Notes under the pieces: model-generated
What the model was told of the DNA's origin: nothing
The model's database searches: none
What the model saw: the letters and a program-made list of their open reading frames with translations, nothing else
Position numbers and translations under genes: made by a program
Shown here: piece after piece, positions 44,101 through 53,430 of the stretch
How the letters are laid out: each line of letters begins with the position of its first letter
Position numbering within the stretch: position 1 is the first letter of the stretch
DNA from: Asterias rubens
Lineage: Eukaryota > Echinodermata > Asteroidea > Forcipulatida > Asteriidae
DNA length: 64,000 nucleotides
Assembly (NCBI RefSeq): GCF_902459465.1
Contig: NC_047083.1
Coordinates: 7,307,526 to 7,371,525 of the forward strand
Direction of reading: 5' to 3'

Positions 44101-47100
44101 GCATAAAACCTTTCTTGGTGACGAGTAATGGGGAGAGGTTGATAGTATAAAACATTATGAGAAACAGCTCCCTCTGAAGTGCCATAGTTTTCGAGAAAGA
44201 AGTAATTTTCAGCGAATTTGATTTCGAGACCTCAGATTTAGAACATGTGAGGTCTCGAAATCAACCATCTAAACGCACACAACTTCGTGTGACAAGGGTG
44301 TTTTCTTCTTTCATTATTATCTCGCAACTTTAATGACCGATTGAGCTCAAATTTTCACAGGTTAGTTATTTTATGCACATGTTGAGACACATTAACTGTG
44401 AAGGCTAGTCTTTGACAATTACCAATAGTGTCCACTGCCTTTAAAAAAACCAAAGTAAAATGTTGGTATTAATATCCATTCTCAATAGCCTGATAAACCC
44501 TCAGTCCCTCCACGAACACAACTCAAGGATTCTGGCGCTTTACCGGGGCTGCAGGACGAACCTTCCCCTGGAAAGGGCCTCAAAGCACCCATCAGATCAT
44601 TCCCTGTGACGCCCATCGTTAAACCACCCGCTTGCCTGAGATACAAAATACTTGGGGAGTTGGCTCTTCACTTAGAGGTAAAGTGATCATTAGTTAGACG
44701 GAGACATCTTTTTAGACCATTAAGACAATTTGTTTAGACAATTGTTATTTATAATACATTATTATTATAACATCAGTAGGATTTGAAACTTTGCATGGTG
44801 GAAGTAAGATATAGAAAAGTTTGCGGTAACACCATGTAATAACAATCTCTCATTCTCCAGAAGACGATCAGAGCATACTGATCGAAACGTCGAGTTAATC
44901 CAACGGTTCTTTTCAGAACCACCCCAACTCATTGAGAGATTGTTATTACATGGTGTTACCGCAAACTTTTCTAAATTATAACATCATTATCCTATCTTAG
45001 ATCCTGTAAGTTCTATAACTTTCTAGTGTTTGTTTCTTTATCGTAATGCAGCTTGCCCTCTAATCCTACCCTTTCATGTTTCCCGCGTTACATTAAAGTT
45101 TTCCCGCCTTTTTCTGATACCTTCCATCATTATCTTTTGCTCCTCTTTTTGCTATAAATGAATATGTTTTTGTTTTTGTTTATGCCTCTGACAAAGGTCT
45201 GGTTTGGATCGAAAGCTAGGGCCAACTCCTCTAATCAAATTATTCTTCATAAACAGTTAACTAGAAATTATTTGTACCAAAACCTCGAGAAAAATCAAGT
45301 GCTTTGAAACAAGTAACTGAAGTTTGGCACTTTTTGTCAATCTTGTAGCAGTAACTACGTAAACTTTCTATCAGCTCTGTGGCTTTTAATGTTTGATCAA
45401 ATACTCATTAAAGGAACTAGACACGTTTGGTAGGCCTAATTGTTAAAGACCAGTACTCTCACTTGGTGTATCCCATGCCAACATAATGCATACAGCAACA
45501 AACCTCTAGACATTTTGAAACAATAGATCAACGAAGTTGCAAGAGAATAATGAAAGATAAAACACCCTTGTTTACACAAATTTGGGTACTTTTAGATGCC
45601 TAAAAAGAGCTTCAGGCCTGAAGTCTTTTATCAGATTAAAATATTTTGAGTGAAAAATTACCTCTTTGTAAAAGAAAACTGTTACTGCAGAGGGAGCCGT
45701 TTCTCACAACGTTTAAACTATCAACAGCTCTCCATTGCTCGTTGCCAACAGCCTGGTTGCCAAGTAAGTTCTTCTTCTAGCAATTATTTTGAGTAATTAT
45801 CAATAGTATCCAGTGCGTTTAAAAGCACCTCACCCTATCTTCTGTACTGTTTCTTCTTAAGGTGAGCGACATCTCTGGCCGTTGCTGGAAGCTCCTAGCT
45901 AAGAACATGGGACTCTCTGCTCCAAACATCTGCTGTCTGAGTGAGAGGTACCTCTGCCCTGGGGAGGCTTTGATTAATTGGTACCTAGGCCAACAGGTAA
46001 GCCAGAAACTAAACCCAAAGTCCTAAGCCTATAAGATACTCATCAATACACATATCTACTTTACGGTTAATCTTGGTCCATGACATCCTATACTCTAATG
46101 TAACAAAACGCAATACAACGTAACATAATGTAACCTTTTAACCTAACGTATCATAGCGTAACGTACTGTTACAAAACGTAACAAGGTAACCCAACAGAGG
46201 GCATTTTTTATTGTAACGCAACGTAACACAACGTAGTGTAACACAGCGTAACATGGTGAAATGTAACCTAACCTAACGTATCGTAGCGTAACGTAATGTT
46301 ACAAACTTAACAAGATAACCCGACAGAGGATGCGCATTTTTGTCACATGATAATTTTCCTCTCTTGATGCTGCAGGTGGCCATCGTTGCACCACGTGAGG
46401 CACTTCGTAGACTCTTGGATCTCTTCAGAGAAATGAAATGGCCAGAACTCCAATCCATTATGGTCAAAGAGCTCAGGCTTACAGAGAATCAAAATCAAGG
46501 ACTCACTTCGTCTACACATCTGAAGATCTATGAGATAATTGATGATGACAACCACAGCCAATCTCCTGGAAGAAGTGTCTCCCAGAAAACTGAGGTTCAA
46601 ACTCCATCTAGATGTTTAAACCTAGGAGAGAAGCTTAACAAAGGAAAGAGCTTGATCCCTAGTCCCAGATTGTCCGCAAAACAGATTTCAAGAGGTGATC
46701 ATGATAAGGAAGAGCAAACCGGTTGGACGGGACCCACTGAAGTGCCAGGTGATCACCAAGACGAACCTCCTTCTCAACGGGATTATGACTTCGGGAGTCA
46801 AAGATCTGAAAAGATCATAAGCCCAACGACAAGTCCAAAAGGATTCTCATACGATGAGCACAATGTAGCCTCGTGTGTTAAAGAGTCTACTCCGCAAGAA
46901 CCTGAACAATCCAAGAATTCCAGGGTACCAGCCATTATGGTGTCAGGTGCCATGTCCCATGACATCACTCCCGAAGAAGAAAACCCATATCTTCAGCCTA
47001 ATAGAAAAAAGGTGCAATTACCCATTCATCATGGACAATCATCACAAAGTGCAAGACTGAAAAGCGATTGTCAAAAAACTAAAATACCAGTTCCACCCGC

Positions 47101-50100
47101 TCGGTCTTCTTCTTTTATGATGAAGAAAGGAAAAGGTGCTTCGAGACGACCTCCCAATGTCACAGTGCGAGATACCTCATTGGTTGACTCTAAATCACAT
47201 TCAAAATCACTGATTTCCATCAAAGATATGTCAACAGAAAAGCAGAATGAACATAAAAGAACGTATAACACTTCGGTAATCCCACTTGTGCACCCAAATC
47301 AGGATTACAGAGCTCCTGAGAACCTGCAACGAGACACTGATTCAGATCTTGAGGACAACAGCCCAGATGAAAGTACCCAAGGCATTGCACTGCAAGATGC
47401 CCCTTCATTTCAAACAAAACTAAAGAAACTCCACAAAGTTGTCAAGAGGAACCTGAAGAAGAAGCCCAAGGAGGACCTAGAGAGACAACCAAGACAAGAC
47501 GCCCTGGAGAGACGACCAAGACAAGATGACCTGGAGAGACGACCAAGGCAAGACAGTCTCCCTCTTGATGATTCAACCCAGGAGGCCATCTATGATGACA
47601 TCGATGGCTGCTTTAATCAAGAGAAAGTGCTCACAATGGCCGATGCATCTGGAGAGCAACAGTATGGAGAGCACCGAAAGCAACTGTCTAAGGACCTTCT
47701 GGCAAAACTCACCCAAAGTAAGTGGAGGAATACAAGGTTTTTAGGTAGTAAACTACAGACACTTCCCCAATGGACCGTTCCGGCTTTCCACTAAGCTCCG
47801 CCCATCGCGCACGTGAGCAAGACACGTGTACGAGCACTCCCAATGACATTCTGCACGATTCTGTTGCGCGTGCCAAATATACGCGCACGCATGACCGAGT
47901 TTGTTCGACCACAATCATTGCTGCATTGGTCAAATGGGTGAACGCGCACAGCTTGATTGACAGGCCGGATCGGTCCATACTGCTACAAGCCACCGTGTAA
48001 CATAATATTATCAGAATAAATTATCTTTACACAGCTTATAAAAGATCCTATAAAGCAGTTAAAGGGTTTTGATACCTTTTGTAGTAGATCAAGTTTTTGG
48101 CAAAGACATGGATCCTACTAACTGTGAATGAAGATGTATACATGTAACATAATTTACCTGAGAAGTTTCAGCTTCATTAGTCTTCAAGTTTTTTTTGAAA
48201 ATGTGAAAATCAGAGAGCGATGTTTTCAGGAGAGTGGCGTTAATACCAGTTCTTGTAAAAAACAGAATGACTTTTTGGTGAACAAACTCGAAAAGCTTCT
48301 AGACATTCTCCATTCTCCAGTTTGTCCTCCTTTTGGTCAAAATGAAACTCTGTTTCTCTTTTATCATAAACTACAAGAAATTTTCTTTTTTGCCAACTTT
48401 TAGCCACAGTATCAAAACAGCCACTCATCCCATCGAGATCCAAATTTTGCACGGAAGCTCAAGGAGTAAATGGGAATGATGTTGCAGTTGGATTGCCAGG
48501 TATAGGTGCTGGAACTACATGGAACCGGTCCAGTAAGTCTCAACACAGTACAGGTGATTATAAATAGGATAGTGCTTCAGGCGGGGTTGGAATTGTCCCA
48601 GGAATGGCGCATAAACCGAGGGCACCCGGTTCATACTTCCTGCGATTGTAAAGCGTTTTGATGTCACATGGCTGTTTTCGCAGCGAATGTTTCGCGGGAG
48701 TTGAACACAAGTCAACTGAAGCGAATTATTCCTTGCAAATCTGGCGGAACAAATTCTTATCGCATTTGCAGGAAGTTAATATGAATCGTGCTTTAAAGGC
48801 AGTGGACACTTTTGGTAATTACTCAAAATAATTATTAGCACAAAACCTTACTTGGTAACGAGTAATGGGGAGAGGTTAGTAGTATAGAACATTGTGAGAA
48901 ACGGCTCCCTCTGAAGTGGAGTAGTTTTCAAGAAAGAAGTAATTTTCCACAAAATTGATTTCGAGACCTCAGATTTAGAACTTGAGGTCTCGAAATCAAG
49001 CATCTGAAAGCACACAACTCTGTGTGACAAGGTTGTTTTTTCTTTCATTATTATCTCGCAACTTCGACGACCAATTGAGCTCAAATTTTCACAGGTTTGT
49101 TATTTTATGCATATGTTGAGATACAGCAAGTGGGAAGACTGGTCTTTGACATTTACCAATAGTGCCCATTGTCTTTAACCTTCACCTGCGACTTCATACT
49201 GTATTGTTCCAACACTCCATTATTTCGAACGAATGGAAGGCTGTTGTTTAAAGGCATGATCATGACGTCACAGATGGAGGTAAGTATGAAGTAATAAGTT
49301 GTTTGCTACAAAAATCAAGAGTCATCAGTGTTATTAATGTACTTTCCTCATATTCGAGCATTTCTGGTAACTCTGAGGAGTTCATCTGCAGCTTTTTAAA
49401 AACATATAAATAATGTAAGCAGAACTTGGCCACTACCGAGAATTTTGGCCACTACCGAGAATTTGAAACTTTGCATGGTGGATGTACAACCAAGAGTGGT
49501 TTGCGGTAACTTCATGTGAATATCTCTTTTAATGATTGTTGGTTCTGAAAAGAACTGGTGATTTACAGGCTTGTTATTTTATGTTTATGATGGAATACAC
49601 CAAGTGAGAACACTGGTCGTTGACAATTACCAAATGTGTACCGCGCCTTTAAATAAATAAATGACTCACAATCTCGAACTTGGTCTTTTTTAATAGATGA
49701 CATGATAAGCTATGAAGACACTTCGATGTATGAAGTTGGCGCTCAACCTGATGCAAAACTCTCTCCAAATAAATCCTTACCAAAAGATACAAAACCATGC
49801 GCGATAACTGCAGATATGGAATGCTACGAAGACATCTGCACATTTCAGAAGCAAGTCGCAAACCTGATCACACTGGCCCTAACCAAGAATTTGCCAAATC
49901 TTCTACCCTTTGTGTTACCCTCTGCACAAACGGATGACAAGGAATGCTATGGCAATGCCAGTACACCAGTGTACAGAACCGGAACCGCCCAGCTCAAACC
50001 AGTTCCCAAAGTGACCGGAACCGACCGGCTCAAACCAGTTCCCAAAGTGAAAAAGATACCATCTTTTCCTCCACGGGCATCACCAACTAAACAACAGGCA

Positions 50101-51282
50101 GCAGTCGATGACATGGTCAGCTATGAGGATGTCAGCATACCCGAGTATCCACATGGTACAACTAGTGAACAATTCAAACTGGTTTCCAAAACAAAAACTG
50201 TTCCCCAAATTCCAACTCGAAAAAACATGGACTATCGCCTCCCAACAGATGACATGGTTACTTACGAAGATGTTACAACTCCATGTGATCCAGATTGCGC
50301 CAGAATGGATCAGTTAAAACCGGTTTCCAGGAAGGAAATGCCAAACGTTACTCGGACTGTGACCGATGAAATGACGACCTACGAAGACGTCACTAAACCC
50401 GAGTCTCATATTGGAACTAGAAAACCAATACGCCAGAAAAAGTTACCAGCTATACCTTCTCGTGGTGTTGACAATCCCCGCACAGCATTTGCGTACACCA
50501 AAGATGCTTTCAACACATCTGAGCCTTCGACCAGAATAGAACACGCTAAATCGGTTCCCAAAGCTCTAGTAATTCCACCACGATATCCTGATGCAGCACC
50601 TGAAGACAACTATGAAGACATCAGCATCCCAGTAAATCTCACTGGACAGACCAAAGGCAAGAAATTACCAACGATACCACCTTGTGATGAAGTGCGACCT
50701 TTTGCTGACCACCACACTACAACTAGAACTGACCAGTTCCAGCCGGTTCAGGGAAGGCAATCACCAGTTATTCCTCCTCGGAATCCAGAAAGATCCCATG
50801 TGGCAACTGATGACATGGTAAGCTATGACAACGTTACTGTTCCTGAGCATCACGTAAAAGAGGCAAGAGATTTCAAACCAGCTTCTAAAAAGAAAGTACC
50901 GGCAGTACCGCCCATACCGCCCCGAGAATATTTCAAACCTGCTTCAGAATACGACACGATCGCTTCAGGAGAAGTCAGGAACTTGGACTATCCAAACGAA
51001 GCCAGGATGAACCAGTTCAAAGTCTTGCCAACACATGGCACACCACCATGCAAAACTGATGACATGACAAATTATGAAGACATGAATAGGGTCAAGAATC
51101 CAGCTAGAACCAGATCTGACCAGCACAGTTACCCAATTGTAACTCCAGATAACATGCCAGGTTATGAAGACATGACCGTGCCTCAGTATCCGGATGGAAC
51201 TGGATCTGACCCGATCAAGGTGGTCAGAACAAACACAGGGAAGTTGATGCCAGTCCGTGTATTTGTCCCAAAACAAAAATAA
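36858..51282 (+). CDS. ZU5-UPA-Death domain protein with multi-tyrosine/proline-rich tail, 1,654 aa
   Basis: Seven exons: 36858-38189, 39566-39709, 42648-42884, 44489-44677, 45862-45996, 46376-47717, 49697-51282. Domains by eye: basic/proline-rich N-terminus (1-240, with PPVPKKR and GLPPQVPP); ZU5 (~241-392, GYLPLPAHKVSLYV, HFTVISKAE); UPA (~410-571); proline-rich linker; Death domain (~615-702, LGELALHLE, ISGRCWKLLAKNMGL, PGEALINWYL, LRRLLDLFREMKWPEL). The ZU5-UPA-Death order is that of UNC5 receptors and UNC5CL; there is no signal peptide, TSP1/Ig repeat or membrane segment, so it is probably cytosolic and adaptor-like. The last ~950 residues are atypical: a Ser/Lys-rich stretch, then about ten YED-type tyrosine motifs alternating with PxIPPR motifs. 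Death-domain partners and kinases are unknown. The start is the first Met after an in-frame stop. Phases: all 0 except the last intron (phase 1). Confidence 0.85.
39166..39559 (+). repeat. tRNA-derived SINE (family S1), full length
   Basis: The head GTCGTGGCCGAGCATTTAAG (A-box region) and GGGTTCGAATCCCC (B box) is followed by a body with TTCGTCCTTCGGATGGGACG and GCCGTAGCACCTTGTAAACC. It ends TATATAAGACTTCGATATTG and a T/A-rich tail. Same family as 52036 (minus), 58262 and 62957. Its tail abuts the acceptor of exon 2 of the ZU5 gene. Confidence 0.85.
39566..39709 (+). CDS. ZU5 gene exon 2: UPA middle
   Basis: 48 codons, RIMCEEQRDGFSKLDRVRVM to LLSKDKE; acceptor TTATTTATAG, donor GAG|GTCAGA. 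Confidence 0.8.
39738..40110 (-). repeat. Family A fragments in tandem
   Basis: Two left ends (TTTAAAGGCACTGGACACTA at 39739 and AAAGGCAGGGTGGACACTTG at 39785) and a third arm piece at 39975 (CTACTCAAAATAATTATTAGC shortened). Confidence 0.7.
40111..40489. other. Intron 2 of ZU5 gene, no feature seen
   Basis: AT-rich, no recognised repeat. Confidence 0.4.
40620..41038. repeat. Palindromic dimer of S2 tRNA-derived SINE
   Basis: Two S2 SINE halves head to head. The left TACCCATATACACCGATGTG, GGGATTCGAACCCACGACCT is mirrored by AGGTCGTGGGTTCGAATCCC, CACATCGGTGTATATGGGTA. The centre is CAATTCCAGAGCAGTC. Outer ends carry TAATAGATGTTAAATTTGCA and its complement. Confidence 0.88.
41385..41560 (-). 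repeat. Repeat R1 with GGATCGAAAGCTA motif
   Basis: On the minus strand: ATAAATGGATATGTATTTGT, TATGCCTCTTAAGAAGGTCC, GGTTTGGATCGAAAGCTAAG. The same order occurs on the plus strand at 45105-45235. Confidence 0.65.
41700..42035 (-). repeat. Probable LINE 3' region relic
   Basis: On the minus strand, CAACCGGACTTTCTCC, GTTGCTCCCCGAATGTGGAA and CAACCTCCCAGTACGCATC resemble degraded C-terminal LINE coding sequence (a TFSLVAPRMWNNLPVRI-like reading). (CATA)n lies at its edge near 41709-41725. No intact ORF. Confidence 0.4.
42042..42435 (+). repeat. Foldback MITE family A, full length
   Basis: TTTAAAGACATTGGACACTA to GTGTCCACTGCCTTTAAA; central hairpin has GGTCCCGGTCCCGAAATC. Confidence 0.9.
42440..42592. 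repeat. Family D fragment
   Basis: TGACATTTCAAACATAAATA, GGGATGTTTTCTTCAATC and AAGACCGTCGTGTAAGT follow the right half of 32127-32474. It ends ~55 bp before exon 3 of the ZU5 gene. Confidence 0.65.
42648..42884 (+). CDS. ZU5 gene exon 3: UPA C-terminal part
   Basis: 79 codons, NFTVEHILSQNRKGGHFPSC to NQQAVCD. Acceptor TTTTCAG, donor GAT|GTACGT. Contains the acidic loop DGGDEDDENEGD. Confidence 0.85.
42917..43270. mobile_element. Foldback element with TTTGCGGTAACACCATG end and CGAAACGTTGAG hairpin
   Basis: Left arm TGTGTGTATCTACTTGCAAG, AACTGTCTTGCTTATTCTAC and right arm GTAGAATAAAGCAAGACAGT, GCAAGTAGATACACACA. Near 43004-43035 GGACTAGAGCAAGACAGTCG folds into a hairpin followed by AAACGTTGAG, as in the element at 44816. 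Confidence 0.75.
43508..43896. repeat. Foldback MITE family B, full length
   Basis: CACACGTTGCCTTGGATCGG to AAGGCAACGTGTTCCTTTAA. Centre GGGAGTCAAATTTGACTTCC. Confidence 0.88.
44058..44445 (-). repeat. Foldback MITE family A
   Basis: GCAGTGGACACTATTGGTCA to GTGTCCACTGCCTTTAAA. It ends 44 bp before exon 4. Confidence 0.9.
44489..44677 (+). CDS. ZU5 gene exon 4: proline-rich linker and Death domain helix 1
   Basis: 63 codons after the CAATAG acceptor, chosen over the CTCAG 16 bp downstream because only it keeps phase. PDKPSVPPRTQLKD to LRYKILGELALHLE, donor GAG|GTAAAG. Confidence 0.75.
44816..44979. mobile_element. Foldback element with hammerhead-like hairpin
   Basis: Outer arms of about 33 bp, essentially perfect: TTTGCGGTAACACCATGTAA... 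and its complement ending GGTGTTACCGCAAA. Inside lies CAGAAGACGATCAG-AGCATA-CTGATCGAAACGTCGAG, a hairpin flanked by hammerhead-like core bases, followed by GGTTCTTTTCAGAACC. Confidence 0.75.
45105..45235 (+). repeat. Repeat R1 with GGATCGAAAGCTA motif
   Basis: Matches the minus-strand copy at 41385-41560: ATAAATGAATATGTTTTTGT, TATGCCTCTGACAAAGGTCT, GGTTTGGATCGAAAGCTAGG. Confidence 0.65.
45406..45822 (+). repeat. Foldback MITE family A, diverged subfamily
   Basis: TTAAAGGAACTAGACACGTT to GTATCCAGTGCGTTTAAA. The centre has GAGCTTCAGGCCTGAAGTC instead of the GACCTC hairpin, and TGCCAACAGCCTGGTTGCCA shows a short duplication. Confidence 0.8.
45862..45996 (+). CDS. ZU5 gene exon 5: Death domain helices 2-4
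   Basis: 45 codons, VSDISGRCWKLLAKNMGLSA to INWYLGQQ; acceptor CTTAAG, donor CAG|GTAAGC. Confidence 0.85.
46085..46330 (+). repeat. Degenerate TAACG-type tandem repeat
   Basis: Many ACGTAAC/TAACGTA/CAACGTAAC words, organised as two longer copies each passing through AACCTAACGTATC, GTAGCGTAACGTA, TGTTACAAA and AACCC(A/G)ACAGAGG. Lies in the intron before exon 6. Confidence 0.8.
46376..47717 (+). CDS. ZU5 gene exon 6: end of Death domain and disordered tail
   Basis: 447 codons plus one base. Starts VAIVAPREALRRLLDLFREM (last Death-domain helices), then low-complexity S/P/K/E-rich sequence with KIPVPPARSSSF. It contains three tandem nonapeptides LERxPRQDx at 47477-47557, then IYDDID. Donor ACCCAAA|GTAAGT. 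Confidence 0.85.
47477..47557 (+). repeat. Coding minisatellite, 3 x 27 bp
   Basis: Encodes LERQPRQDA, LERRPRQDD, LERRPRQDS in exon 6 of the ZU5 gene. Confidence 0.9.
47750..47995. repeat. Foldback element (TGGACCGTTCCGGC ends)
   Basis: TGGACCGTTCCGGC near 47770 and GCCGGATCGGTCCA near 47965 are inverted, with GCGCACGTGAGC / CGCGTGCC and CACGTG-rich interior. Both overlapping ORFs here are spurious. Intron 6. Confidence 0.55.
48000..48790. other. Intron 6 of ZU5 gene, unique part
   Basis: No repeat or exon recognised. Splicing exon 6 directly to exon 7 is in phase, so no intervening exon is required. Confidence 0.45.
48792..49180 (-). repeat. Foldback MITE family A, full length
   Basis: TTTAAAGGCAGTGGACACTT to GTGCCCATTGTCTTTAA. 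Confidence 0.9.
49429..49570 (+). repeat. Truncated relative of the 44816 foldback
   Basis: GAAACTTTGCATGGTGGA and GGTTTGCGGTAACTTCATGT match the left flank and end of 44765-44840. GGTTCTGAAAAGAACTGGTG is the complement of its GGTTCTTTTCAGAACC block. CCACTACCGAGAATTT is duplicated just before it. Confidence 0.6.
49557..49652 (-). repeat. Family A right-end fragment
   Basis: ACAGGCTTGTTATTTTATG to ACCGCGCCTTTAAA, ending 44 bp before exon 7. Confidence 0.75.
49697..51282 (+). CDS. ZU5 gene exon 7: repeated tyrosine/proline tail
   Basis: 528 residues including the split Asn codon (a|at). About ten units of the form DDM-x-x-YED-V/I-x-x-P every ~45-55 residues, e.g. DMISYEDTSMYEV, DMECYEDICTF, DDMVSYEDVSIPEY, DDMVTYEDVTTP, DEMTTYEDVTKP, NYEDISIP, DDMVSYDNVTVP, DDMTNYEDM, DNMPGYEDMTVP. 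Between them are basic-proline motifs: KKIPSFPPR, KTVPQIPTR, KKLPAIPSR, ALVIPPR, SPVIPPR, KVPAVPPIPPR. Predicted disordered. Stop TAA 51280-51282 overlaps an AATAAA. Confidence 0.85.
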
Positions 51283-51587
51283 AAAATACTAGTAACTACG
51301 AACACTACATGTATATGTGCATACAAGAATGCAAGAAAATTGCCTCAAATTTTGAGTTGTTTGTGCCTAACTATGGTAGCTTTTATAGAAAAAGGTGCAG
51401 ATATGTAGTTCAAAAGCTAGCTACCTGAAGAAAAACATGTTTGAGAACATACCTTTGCAAAAGTGTTCATAAAGGCGAGTATTTAGACTTCTTAGAAGGA
51501 CAACAAGCTAAAAAACAGCAAGTCCTAATAACTTTGGGCTTCTGGTGGATAATCTGGTATTATAACTTGGCGCTTCTTTAGACCCTT

Positions 51588-51912
51588 TTAAAGGATTTGG
51601 GTACTTTTTGTAACACAAAACAATGTCCACAAGTTTACATTAAACTTATCTAGTTTGAAGATATTGATAGAAGAATGCTCCCTGTAAAATATTACTAGCT
51701 GAGGTGCTGTAGTTTTTGAGAAATGAGTAAAAAAATGTCATGAAAATACATTTTACATGCTAAAATCCTTTTCTGTGAAAACTACAGCACCTGAGCAGGT
51801 AATACTTCAAGAGAAGCTTTCTAACATCATGATCTTCAAATTGTGCAAGATTAATGTAAATCTGTGGATATTGTGTTTTGTGTCCTACAAAAAATACCAA
51901 GACCCTTTAAAA
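51588..51912. repeat. Foldback MITE family C
   Basis: TTAAAGGATTTGGGTACTTT to AAATACCAAGACCCTTTAAA; arms with GCTGAGGTGCTGTAGTTTTT. Lies ~300 bp 3' of the ZU5 gene stop. Confidence 0.88.
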
Positions 51913-51924
51913 GACAGAACAGTC

Positions 51925-52035
<111 letters not shown>

Positions 52036-52437
52036 TGTGGCTTCTTATAAAGCGCACATGTCCGTCACCCAGTGACACTCTTGGCGCTGTAACATACAGT
52101 ATTTCCTGCCAGATGTGGGACCCTGTTTGAATTATGAGACCTAATTCTGATAGCACCCTGTAATGCTTTAAAAGATGCTGTTGGGCAATTTGCTGCCGAT
52201 CGGACCAGGAACACCGGGGCGAACCCCTTCTCTTTTCGATAAGTGCACTGGGTTCTTTTACATGCGTTACATAACACATGGGACCAATGGCTTAACGTTC
52301 CATCCGAAGGACGAAGCAATGGTTAAGTGTCTTGCTTAAGGACACAAGTGTCACGGCTGGGGATTCGAACCCACACTCTGCTGATCAGAAACACCAGAGT
52401 TTGAATTCAGTGCTCTTAACCGCTCGGCCACGACACT
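52036..52437 (-). repeat. tRNA-derived SINE (family S1), minus strand
   Basis: Reads on the minus strand GTCGTGGCCGAGCGGTTAAG (A box), GGGTTCGAATCCCC (B box), CAAGACACTTAACCATTGCT, with a tail GCGCTTTATAAGAAGCCACA different from 39166-39559, so a subfamily. Confidence 0.85.
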
Positions 52438-52439
52438 TC

Positions 52440-53060
52440 CACACTTCTATGCATTTCTGATGAGAACAAAAAGCTCTTTTTAACAAAAAGAGTCAGTTTG
52501 CTGCAAGGAGACACGTACCAAGGTGATTTAAATTTAGTTCAGTACTTTTTTCAATAGAGTATTATTGGAATCTAAAATATGCATTTAAAAACGTAATTTC
52601 AAAAGAGAATTCTTCGTAAATTGTGATTATATATAATTAAAAAAATTAAAAATTAGTAACACATCTGTTACTCCAATATTTGGAAATTACATAAAAATAC
52701 AATTTGATATCTCAAACAGTTAAAAGCAGTTTTGTACAATTTCAAAAAAATATACTCATAACTGCAAAATTTTAATCTTTAAAACAAAAGATGAGTGATC
52801 AGAAATTACAAAACACCGAGAAATGGTTTGGACAAACAGCAACAAATCTTGACACATGATTAAATTGTAATGCGGAAATTTTGAAAACTGATTTCAATAA
52901 ACATTCATAATTATTAATAATAGTTCATCATATATTTTTTTTTATCTTTAAGGTCGCCAAATTGTTTTGATGTAAACAACTTTTGGTGACTCAATGAGCC
53001 ATTTGCGAGGTAGATTTGAATAATGTCTGGTACAATGACTTGCTAAAGTCTCAACTTACT
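52440..53060. other. Intergenic, no gene seen
   Basis: AT-rich, no repeat recognised. GAGCCATTTGCGAGGTAGAT near 53000 is the complement of ATCTACCTCGCAAATGG near 53690, so an inverted repeat of local sequence flanks the family A copy at 53063. Confidence 0.4.
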
Positions 53061-53062
53061 GT

Positions 53063-53430
53063 TTAAAGGCACTTGACACTGTTGGTAAATACTCAAAATA
53101 ATTTTAATAATTAAAACTTACTTGGTAACAAGCAATGGAGAGCTGTTGATAGTAAAACAAAACATATTGAGAACTGGCTCCCTCTGAAGTAACGTAGTTT
53201 TTGGAAAAGAAGTAATTTCTCACTAAAATATTTTGAACTAAATTTGAGACCTCAGCTGAGGTCTCGAATTCAGGCATCTGAAAGCACAAAACTTGTGCGA
53301 CAAAGGTGTTTTTCTTCCATTATTCTCTCGATACTTTTCACAGTTTTTTTAATTTTATGCATATGTTGAGATACGCCAAGTGAGAAAACTGGTTTTTACA
53401 ATTACGAAAAGGTGTCCAGTGCCTTTAAAT
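53063..53430 (-). repeat. Foldback MITE family A (GACCTCAGCTGAGGTC centre)
   Basis: TTTAAAGGCACTTGACACTG to GTGTCCAGTGCCTTTAAA. The centre is a perfect GAGACCTCAGCTGAGGTCTC palindrome. Confidence 0.9.

Noticed and set aside
47770-48000. Possible additional exon between exons 6 and 7 of the ZU5 gene
   Set aside because: Lies inside a foldback repeat; exon 6 joins exon 7 in phase without it and regenerates the NDMISYED unit.
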